The notes under the pieces are model-generated. The model was not told the origin of the DNA, searched no databases, and saw nothing but the letters and a program-made list of their open reading frames with translations. A DNA stretch of 64,000 nucleotides from Entophlyctis helioformis (taxonomy: Eukaryota; Chytridiomycota; Chytridiomycetes; Chytridiales; Chytriomycetaceae): NCBI GenBank assembly GCA_025526915.1, contig JAHLKH010000128.1, positions 1 to 64,000 on the forward strand. Reading direction: 5' to 3'. Positions 10,630 through 18,928 of this stretch are shown here, in pieces. The first letter of the stretch is position 1. Every line of letters starts with the position of its first letter. Position numbers and translations under genes: made by a program.

Positions 10630-13128
10630 TCATTCGCCATGCTTGCGATCGTACTCTGTCGCGGTGCCAAAGCGCACCACACGCGCCATTTCCCTCGCAG
10701 CCAGCTCGCCAAAGTCCTGGCCACGGTACTCCCGCGCACTCTCCAGATCAATGATGCGCGCCTTGCGCTCATCGCCCTGCCCAACAAAGACAACATTGCC
10801 CGAGTGCAAGTCGCCGTGCAAGATGTGGCGGGCGTGCAGCTTGCTGAGGGCGTGTGCCGCAAGGCTGCGATCTGCATCCGACCAGGACTGACAAGACTGG
10901 CCAAGTTCCATGACGAGAAATGCGCAGTCGCGGGACACCACCGCCTCGACCACCAGCGGGATCGCGTCGCCTTGGAGGTCCTTGTGCTTGTCGTAAAACA
11001 GCGTCTCCTTGCGGATGGCCTGATAGTTCGTATTGTCGTAAAAGGTAAAAGAAACGCCCTTGATGGCCACCCGCTGGCCGTCCAGGCATCCGACAAACCC
11101 GGCACCTGTTCGGCCTCGTGCAATGGCATTATGGAGGTTCAAGACAGTCTTGACACTCTCCTTGCCAAGCACAAGGCTGACGCCGCTGTCGAGGCTCGTC
11201 ATGACCTTGCCGCCGCCACAGGAGCATCGCCGAGTGTCCGTCTTGTGGATCTCGATCGCAGAGTGGCGATACAATCCGCGTCCATCTCGGACAAATGACG
11301 CGGACGCAGGGCCGAGCGCAGCCTGAAGCGCAGGCGGTGGAGAACCGTATCCTGCCGCCTCGAGCTGGAAGGAGCACATGACATAGTATAGGCTATTCCG
11401 CAAGGAGCATGGGCCTGTCGTCTGGCATAGTACCGACTCAGAGACCAAGAACGAGTACTCGCCATTAACGTTTGGGCCACGCTTGACAAACCAGGAATGC
11501 TCATATGTTGAAAGGATGCCGTATGCGACTTTGGCGGTGGCCATGTACGTGATGAGCTGGTAGAGGCAGCCTGCGGCCTGACTAGTTGTTGCGCGCTTGA
11601 TCTTTGCGTCTTTACCGCCACGTGCAGTTATGTTTTTTTACGTATGTTTTGTGCTGCTGAACACTCAGCTTGAGAATGTTTTCTGGCTTGGGTCCCAACA
11701 CGCTGCCGATGCTGTTTGGCACCTTCATCTCGATGGTGACATGATAGTGCTCGCGACAAAGCACCATCAGATCGACGCGGTTACCCGAAACGCCAAACTC
11801 GGGGACCACCTTGAGTGCAAGTTCGTCGGCCTTGATCGTATGAATGAGATCCTGGATGATCTGCTGATAACTGGTTGCCAGGAACGCCTCGTTGTATACC
11901 GTGGTCAACGCCATCCTTTTCTCGATACGATCGGCGCTTTCCCAGCTCCTGGAGATGAGGCGGGCGGCATATGTGAGCTCAAGTATGCATTGAGCTGCCA
12001 GATGGATGTGGACTTACACATCACGATTGCCGTTCATCATAATCAGCTTTGCAATGTTGCCCAAGACACAATCATCAAAGTCGGCCCACAAGCTCAGATG
12101 AATCTTTTCGGCATTCACGTTTGCCATATTGCCATGAAATTTGAAGTTGGCTGGAACCAAAGTAGGGCCGTCGGTATCATCGCCTTGACGGATGCTGAAT
12201 GAGGTGATATTGCTCTTGTCGAACACAAGTTCGTCTGTTCGTGGCCGCTTGCTGCTGCTTGACGACGATGACGATGATGACGACTGCGGCGGCGGCGGCG
12301 GCGGCTGCTCTGTCGGCATGCATTCCATGGGCGGATCGCTTGGCGAAAGGATTTCAAGGCCGTCGCTCAGGCCGGAGGCGCTCTGCGGCGTGTTCGCCCC
12401 CGATCCAGCCGCAGAGCCAGCCGCAGATCCTGACTGCAGCGGCCTGGTATATCCAGAGAGATTGTGGCAGACTCCATATGGGATGTGCCTGTCGAGGTAC
12501 TCTTTAAATGTGCCTGATAACAGCCGGTGGTCAGTGTCCCAAGCGCGTCACAACAGCAAGTGCACATGGCAGGGCAAGGCAAGACAGCCAACATACACTT
12601 TGTCGCATTGATCTCATTTTCGAGCCGCTGGGTCTCGGCCTGCAGCGCTGCGCTCTCGGCCGTCTTCTGAGCGAGCTCGGTTGTCTTTTGGGCAAGTTCG
12701 GCCGTCTTCTGATTGAGTGCCGTGCTCTCGGCCGTCTTCTGGGCGATTTCGGCTTGAAGTCTTTCGTTGAGCACCGCACTCTCGGCCGTCTTCTGAGCGA
12801 GTTCGGTTGTCCTCTGGGCGAGCTCGGTTGTCTTTTGGTTGAGTGCGGCATTCAGCTGTTGGATGGTCTCAACCAGCTGAAACAGCTGCCGTTGTTGCTC
12901 TTGTCGCTCCTGTTGTTGCTGCTGCGCCAGTCGCTCATTTCTGTTCAACGCCTCTTGCAGCAGCTGTGCCATCAGCGCTTGGCCGGCAGGCAGTGCCTGC
13001 AGTTGCTGCTGAAGAAGAGGTTGCTGCTGTAGTTGCTGCTGACCCAGAGGAGCATTGGCAGGCAGCTGGTTGCTGCCGTTGTTGTTGTCGTTGTTCCCAC
13101 CGTGGCTGTTCACGCTGTTGTTCGACAT
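10630..13128 (-). pseudogene. Crinkler-like gene: coiled coil + PD-(D/E)XK nuclease + protein kinase (frame broken once)
   Basis: Exons 13128-12597, 12513-12018 and 11948-10630. Exon 1 encodes an Asn/Gln-rich start and a coiled coil built of tandem (T/A)ELAQKT heptads. Exon 2 encodes a linker with poly-Pro/poly-Ser and the basic KRPRTDE. Exon 3 begins with a restriction-endonuclease-like domain: EFGVSGNRVDLMVL supplies the Asp and VTIEMKVP the E-x-K. The kinase follows, with a Gly-rich loop (RGRTGAGFVG), Lys in QRVAIKG, HGDLHSGNVV as catalytic loop (HxDxxxxN) and DLE replacing DFG. Nuclease plus kinase is a C-terminal architecture described for Crinkler-RHS-type effectors, including those of chytrids. 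A single-base frame break near 11,615 separates nuclease from kinase; it is either real inactivation or an assembly error. No secretion signal is visible. Confidence 0.7.
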
Positions 13129-13186
13129 TGTGGCGTGGGGTTTTGCACAAGTGGTGGAAACCATTACTCCTGGCGGAATACACCTG

Positions 13187-13246
13187 ATTGGTCAAAATTG
13201 AGAGTCGTGCGCTGATTGGCCTTTTTGAGAGTCGTGCGTTGATTGG
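13187..13246 (-). promoter_or_regulatory. Array of three CCAAT boxes
   Basis: Three ATTGG motifs (CCAAT on the minus strand) at 13187-13191, 13215-13219 and 13242-13246, spaced 27-28 bp, each next to a repeated gagagtcgtgcg word. They sit 60-120 bp upstream of the Crinkler-like start, a normal distance for a HAP/NF-Y-driven promoter. Confidence 0.5.
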
Positions 13247-13277
13247 CACAGCAACGACTCACAATGCCAGATCCAGC

Positions 13278-13558
13278 CGCTGCGTGATGCGAGCACGGCG
13301 ATGAGTTGTTGTCTGGGCATTTGGCATCGACTTTACAGGCCAAGGTGGCCGGCACGCTGTGTTTGAGAGGTTTCTCATCAGGCATCTGCGGTCGTCTGGA
13401 TATGCCTATGTGCGTCTGATTCCACGCTGTCCATCCATCCATCCATCTGTGCATCAACTGACAACACGATCATGCACACACACAGATCTACCGCTGCAAT
13501 GAGAACCTGACCAGCCAGATGTGCCCACAGTGCAAGCAGCGGATCCCAGACGAGAACC
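13278..13558 (+). repeat. Fanzor-relic repeat, copy 1 (direct repeat of 18564-18846)
   Basis: About 281 bp nearly identical to copy 2. Identity starts at cgctgcgtgatgcgag and ends at gacgagaacc. Differences include third-position changes and a one-base difference in the acac tract. Confidence 0.92.
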
Positions 13559-14034
13559 GCACCAACCTGCGACGCTACGAGTGCACAGACTGCACTACCG
13601 TCTACCACCGCGATGTGCTTGGAGCCACCAACATCGGGATGGTCACACTGGGGCATCTGCTCTTTGGACAGCAGCCACTCTACTTGACACACATGCCAGC
13701 CAATGACGATCCAGCCACGCCAGGGTACCTCGATGGCATCGCAAGAATGCATGCTGCCATCCAGGAGCGTGCAAGGCGTGCCCGAGCCTGGTTGCCAGCC
13801 ATGTGTTGTCTCATATGGCCCGCATCTCACACTGTGACTTCCACCACCACCAACTATTTGAATCGGGTCATCTCCCAATCGACCAATAGGGTCACTTTAC
13901 GAAGGCAAGCATCTCCTTGTTGTGCGTCGCCCACTGCTGGCTCTGAGGCTCATCTCGCCATGCGTGTTGGCTTTCCAGATTGCATCGCGCAGCTGAGTCG
14001 AGGCATGTCGTACAAGGGCAACACCGACAGATGA
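13305..14034 (+). pseudogene. Fanzor/TnpB-like nuclease, C-terminal relic 1
   Basis: C-terminal part of an RNA-guided TnpB-family (Fanzor) nuclease. Exon-like blocks are 13305-13409 and 13486-14034, split by a 76-nt intron with GTGCGT donor. Reading: WAFGIDFTGQGGRHAVFE, LRSSGYAY, then NENLTSQMCPQC with the Glu and TS preceding the zinc ribbon. CPQC and CTDC are the two zinc knuckles, and YHRDVLGATNI carries the RuvC-III Asp. The N-terminal domain, RuvC-I and bridge region are absent: an in-frame stop (13302-13304) lies immediately upstream. Everything needed for guide binding on the N-terminal side is missing, so no activity is expected. The tail to 14034 after LLFGQQPLYLTH is unremarkable. 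Confidence 0.8.
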
Positions 14035-14105
14035 GTCAGTAAAACGTCATTGTGCTGCACTGCCCAGTCATCTCCTCAACACCACTTGAAAGCTCCCCTC
14101 CGATC

Positions 14106-14615
14106 ATGGCAACAACCGCAGCACCGACGACCGACGAGGCTGCCGCCATTTGGTCCACGAAAGCGCAGGTGCTCGACCGCAACTGGCAGGACTGGCTGGC
14201 TGCGCACACGACGTTTCTGTTTCCGCTGCACCACTGCGAGGGCACGTTCTCGCTGACACCCACGGAGCTCGTGTTCACGGGCTTCCACAAGCGCGACCCC
14301 AAGGACCCGCAGCCGGGAAACGATGGTGGCGAGACGGCCAGGGTCGTGATCCGCATCAGCAAGGCAGACATTGTCGACGTTGTGCATGGCTTCGACGACG
14401 CCTTCTCCGTCTGGCAAGAGCGCACGCTTGGCCTCTCTTACAAGCCGCTCATCGTGCGCTTCCGCCGCCCTGCCGGCTCGACTGGCTCGGCCGACCCGAC
14501 GGATGGCGAGGGTGTCGACGCCATCTACTTTGGGCTGAACGTCGATCCAGTCAAGAAGCGCTGGGGTGACAATGCTCTCTTCAAGGCCAAGCTCGACGAC
14601 TGGCTCAAGCCATGA
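14106..14615 (+). CDS. Small unrecognised protein, possibly a PH-like fold
   Basis: Single-exon protein of 169 residues starting MATTAAPTTDEAA. It has alternating beta-type stretches (FLFPLHHCEGTFSLTPTELVFTG, ARVVIRISKADIVDVVHGF, KPLIVRFRRPAG, AIYFGLNVD) and a final amphipathic helix ending DDWLKP. The pattern of strands and one C-terminal helix resembles a PH or GRAM-like module, but this is impression only. There is no signal peptide or membrane helix. It starts 71 bases after the Fanzor relic and ends 82 bases before the GPCR start, so both neighbours share its promoter or terminator space. Confidence 0.55.
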   Translation: MATTAAPTTDEAAAIWSTKAQVLDRNWQDWLAAHTTFLFPLHHCEGTFSLTPTELVFTGFHKRDPKDPQPGNDGGETARVVIRISKADIVDVVHGFDDAFSVWQERTLGLSYKPLIVRFRRPAGSTGSADPTDGEGVDAIYFGLNVDPVKKRWGDNALFKAKLDDWLKP

Positions 14616-14697
14616 CAACACGGGCGAGAAGCTGCTTGGCCGTCAAGATCTACATTTGCAACAGTCAATGAAATCTTGCCACACTTTAGCTTTAACC

Positions 14698-17600
14698 ATG
14701 CTTTCGCCGCGACGGCTTGTGCGGCTGTTGCCGCTGCTGCTTCTGCAGGCTCTGCTCCTCGTGTGTGCCTTTATGCCTCCTGCTTCACTGGCTTCGTGTC
14801 CCTGCCTGCATGTATGTAGCTGACAATGGCTGCGAACTACGGCATCCTCCTCTCTTGGACAAATACCGCCTGCGACTATCACCTCAAGCCCGGCCCGTCG
14901 ACCGCGTTTCGTGTGCTGGACGAGAACCAGCCGCCCACAAACACAACCATCATTCTTGGCTACAACAATGCAAAGTATAGTTTTGACACAAAGGTGTCCC
15001 CTCTTGGGAGCGCCACGTATCGCATCACACTCTACAGCCTGCAGATATGGCTCGAGTATCTCGCCAACACCACCGACCTGCTGCCTGGCGCGACCGTCCA
15101 GCTTGTCGCCAATCCATACAAAGGTCGGGTAAATTCATGAGCTGCACGTAGTCCATGCATGCTCTGGATGGTTGCATTTTGAGCTCGAGCCGCTAGACTG
15201 GCGCGTGTGGTACTGACGCGTGTGGTGCTGACGCGTGTGGTGCTGACGCGTGTGATACTGACGCGTTTGGTGCTGACGCGTGTGATACTGACGCGTGTGA
15301 TACTGACGCGTTTGGTGCTGACGCGTGTGATACTGACGCGCGTGTGATGCTGACTTGGCTTCGCGTGGTGGTTTGAATACCGCGTTCGCGTGTTCCTTTC
15401 ATGCAGATACTATTGCAGATGCCATCGTCACGACGCTTCAGCTGCTGGACAGAGGTGCCATTGGCATTGTCGGCTCAGGTTTCAGCAGTGCGACCAAGCT
15501 GGTGAGTGTCTGGCTCCAGTGAATTGTGATTGCCGTGTCTGCATGTGTCCATGCTCAACAAGTGCTGTCCATCCGTGGCAGACCACCTTGTTGACGGAGG
15601 CAAAGCGCGTGCCCCAGTGCGATGGTGCCTCGACCAACCCAGACTTGTCCGACAACACCACATACCCGTTCTTCTTCCGTACAATCCCCAGCGACAACTT
15701 CCAAACAGTAGCCATTCGAGACTTTGTGCTGAGTATGGGTTGGCGTCGTGTCGCCATCATCGGCCAGACCGACGCATACGGCACCGGTATCCTCAAGGCA
15801 TTCCAGGACGCAGTGGCTGGATCGCCTCTCAAGATCATATCGGTGCAGAATGCCGTGTCGCAGCAAGGCATCATCCCAGACGGATCGTACAATGCATCCA
15901 GCTGGGAAGCCTACCTGGACAACATCCGTGACTCCAACGTGTTTGTTGTTCTCGTGCTTGCCATTGCGCAGCAAGTCGAGGGTCTTTTCGAAGCCGCCGC
16001 GAAGCGTGGCATGATGTCGTCCAAGTATGTCTGGATCGGATCGGATGGCATGCAGTCCATTCGGTTCAGCAGCCGCGTACCGGGATTCATGATTACACTT
16101 CCAGTTGAAGGAAATGGCCCAGCATATGACTTTGTCGCCTCACTGGCAAGCAAGTATTTGCGCGAGATCAACACAACCGAGGCAGTGTCGGCATTCCACA
16201 TCAAGCATGCAGCATGCATGGAGCTGCTCCTTCGCGGCTTTGATCGGTTCTTGAAGACAACTCCTGGCACGAGTATCACGGATCTGGCTGCTGGTCGTCT
16301 CAACAGGCTGTTCCCGAATCCAGCAATCCTGTTCAACTTTCCTGACGTGTTCACACCGACTGGCAAGGTCAATCTGGATCCATCGACGGGCGATCCCACC
16401 TCGTCATACAACATCTTCAGCATCCAGGGCGACCAGAAGCAGTTTGTGCCAGTTGCCCAGTGGGATGCACAGACACGCCAAGTGACCATCACTCGCAGGA
16501 TCCTGTACGGCACTGACGGTATGCTTGCCGCTGTGGATTGCTGCTTGCAATGGCGTGTGTCGAGTAGCACTTTGTGGCATGCACTCACAGACGTGATGGA
16601 ACGACGATCCAGAGTCGACTGTCACGCCAGCGGACGACATTCTGGTGGCCGACTACACGGTCATCGTCCGTCTCGGCGGCGGTCTTGGTGCATCGGCCAT
16701 CGCGCTCAACCTGATTGCCATGCTGCTGATCATTGCCACGGCCGCCTTCTTTGCAGTGCATCGACACAACCCCATCATCCGCAAATCGTCCATTCCAAAC
16801 ATGCACATGATGCTTGTCGGTCTGCTGCTGCCATGCTTTGACGTGTTCACGATGGTTGGGGTAAGCGATGCCTGTCAAGCCTTTGTCGTCTGTGTGTCGC
16901 GTGTCTGTCGTGATGCTCTGACCCACATCCACCGATCCATCCACCGATCCATCTGCTGCCAGACACCAACAGCCATGCATTGCATCGCAGACATCTGGCT
17001 GATCGGGCTCGGCTTTGTGGTTGTGCTGAGTGCGCTGGCAACCAAGCTGCTCCGCCTGTACCGCGTCTTCAACGGCATCCAGATCACAGCCAGCCTCAGA
17101 AAGGGACTGTCCAACATAGACCTGCTTGAGCAGACGACCTTCTCGATCCTGGTTGCCGTCGCCATCCTGCTCGTGTGGACACTGGTCGATCCGCCCAAGC
17201 CAACGCTCATGCGCGTCAGCTCGCTGTCATACTACTACACGTGCTCATCGACAAGCACGGCGTTCCAGATGACCATGAACGGCGGACTGACGGCATGGAT
17301 CGCACTGCTGCTTCTGATGTGCACGATACTCGCCTTTGCCACGCAGCATGTGCGTGCCGACTTCAACGAAGCCAAGATGGTCGGTCTGTGCGTGTACAGC
17401 CAGGTCGTCATTGGCATCGTCGTCATCCCGCTGCTGAGCACCAGTGCAGGCACGCTGAGTGTTGGCGCGCTGTTCACGATCAAGCAGACGGCGATCATGG
17501 TTGTCGTGTTCACCACGCTCGCAGCCGTGCATGGATCCAAGATCAATGCCGTGCTCGAGGCAGACAGCAAGAGCAGGTCGCTGGTATCCCAGCCACAGTC

Positions 17601-18477
17601 ACGGTCACGGTCACGGTCACGGTCACGGTCACGGCCACGGCCGCTTCCGTCTGCAGTGACAACGGACATTCTGCCAGTCAGACGCGCATATCCATCCAGG
17701 CATCCAACGATGGCCAACTCGCACGCTCACCAAGTGACAGACAAGGACGACTCTGACGACCTGTCGGACACGGACGAGTCCAGCTCAGAGTCGCAAGCGT
17801 GTGGATCCGAGCCCATCTGCCAACGGTCGCCCACCAGCTCGCTGACGCACAAGTCCAAGAGACCCGTGCTTGTGGCGTTCAAGGCGCCAGGCATGGCAAG
17901 TGCATGGACCACGGCGCAGCTGATCCTCATTCCCAGCCTGGACATTGTGCTGCTCAAGCGGACAAGACTGCACGTGTCCAAGACGGGCGACGAGCGGGCA
18001 TCACGCCGATGTGCGCAGGTCTTCTTCTCGGGGCCGCAGCTGTTTCTGCGAGACATCAAGCAGCTGCGCGTCGCTGTAGACGACAGGGACGAGCGCGTTG
18101 TGAATGTGTTTGCTCGCGACCAGCTTGTGCTGTCGGTCAAGTTTGACGATGAGGCTGGCGCTGTCGACTTTCGGTCGCTTTGCGAGCTGACGCCGGTGGA
18201 GAAGAACAGCGGCACCGCACGAGGCAGCCGGGCCGGGCCGGTAAGGACACAGATCGACGAAGCAGCCGGTTTTAGGACGAGCAGCCAAACCGGCCAGCAC
18301 GTTGGCATGTATCGGCCAGTGCCATCCACACCGAGCAACACGCGGCTGGGGCTCGAGGCTATCGCTGGGTCGAGCGGGACGCTGAGCGGTGTCCGGCATG
18401 TAGGTGATCAGTCAAGGATCCGTAGTAGCAGCGTCATCAGTCTCCGTGAGTACGAGCAACTCAGGAATCACAGATAG
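14698..18477 (+). CDS. Class C G-protein-coupled receptor with periplasmic-binding-type ectodomain
   Basis: Predicted plasma-membrane receptor of 1,053 residues. Exons 14698-14760, 14820-15123, 15407-15501, 15582-16518, 16613-16860, 16963-18477, closing to whole codons. A signal peptide (MLSPRRLVRLLPLLLLQALLL) leads into a PBP1/ANF-receptor-like ectodomain: AIGIVGSGFSSATKL, NTTYPFFFRTIPSD, VLSMGWRRVAIIGQTDAYG and YVWIGSDGM. It matches the GABA-B/metabotropic glutamate receptor plan without a cysteine-rich linker. Seven membrane segments run from about 16645 to 17560; PTAMHCIADIWLIGLGF carries the conserved TM3 Cys. The long cytosolic tail has RS repeats, an acidic stretch and a beta-rich region (17860-18190) that could be PH-like. 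Class C receptors signal through G proteins; the ligand is unknown. Confidence 0.85.
15203..15354. repeat. 15-bp minisatellite in a GPCR intron
   Basis: About ten head-to-tail copies of a 15-bp unit of the form gcgtgtgRtRctgac, with alternation of gtgtggtgctgac, gtgtgatactgac and gtttggtgctgac variants. It fills half of intron 2 (15124-15406), which at 283 nt is the longest intron recognised in the window. Confidence 0.9.
17599..17640. repeat. TCACGG hexanucleotide repeat (codes for Arg-Ser repeats)
   Basis: Six to seven tandem hexamers in the GPCR tail exon, coding for an alternating Ser-Arg stretch in the cytosolic tail. Confidence 0.85.
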
Positions 18478-18563
18478 GGAATGAAGATGCCCTGTTCTCA
18501 TGCCATCAGACTTTGTGGAGTATCTCTGACTGGTTGATGTTGAGAGCCCTTGTGAGAGCAAGA

Positions 18564-18846
18564 CGCTGCGTGATGCGAGCACGGCGATGAGTTGTTGTCT
18601 GGGCATTTGGCATCGACTTTACAGGTCAAGGTTGCCGGCACGCTGTGTTTGAAAAGTTTCTCATCAGGCATCTGCGGTCGTCTGGATATGCCTATGTGCG
18701 TCTGATGCCACGCTGTCCATCCATCCATCCCATCTGTGCATCAACTGACAAACGATCATGCACACACACACAGATCTACCGCTGCAACGAGAACCTGACC
18801 AGCCAGATGTGCCCACAGTGCAAGCAGCGGATCCCATACGAGAACC
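18564..18846 (+). repeat. Fanzor-relic repeat, copy 2 (direct repeat of 13278-13558)
   Basis: Same orientation and order as copy 1. Similarity stops abruptly after gagaacc, where copy 1 continues into the second zinc knuckle and copy 2 goes into unrelated sequence. Confidence 0.92.
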
Positions 18847-18850
18847 ATTG
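18591..18850 (+). pseudogene. Fanzor/TnpB-like nuclease, C-terminal relic 2 (shorter)
   Basis: Blocks 18591-18695 and 18774-18850 match relic 1, including the intron, the LTSQMCPQC knuckle and the in-frame stop upstream. Relative to copy 1, GGR becomes GCR and FERFL becomes FEKFL, and two other changes in that block are silent. The copy ends before the second zinc knuckle and the RuvC-III Asp. It lies about 90 bp after the GPCR stop and 80 bp before the SYO1 start codon, so it now forms part of the SYO1 5' region. Confidence 0.78.
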
Positions 18851-18928
18851 GTCGTCCATGCGGGGCTTCTTCAATCGCGGCCAGAAAAATGTTTCTTTTT
18901 TCTCGCACACTCACACAAACCACCAATA

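Noticed and set aside
13378..13878. Minus-strand frame opposite Fanzor relic 1
   Set aside because: Shadow of the relic; no domain, and the plus strand shows zinc-ribbon and RuvC motifs.
15203..15354. CRISPR-like regular repeats
   Set aside because: The 15-bp units are head to tail with no spacers, inside a eukaryotic intron; this is a minisatellite.
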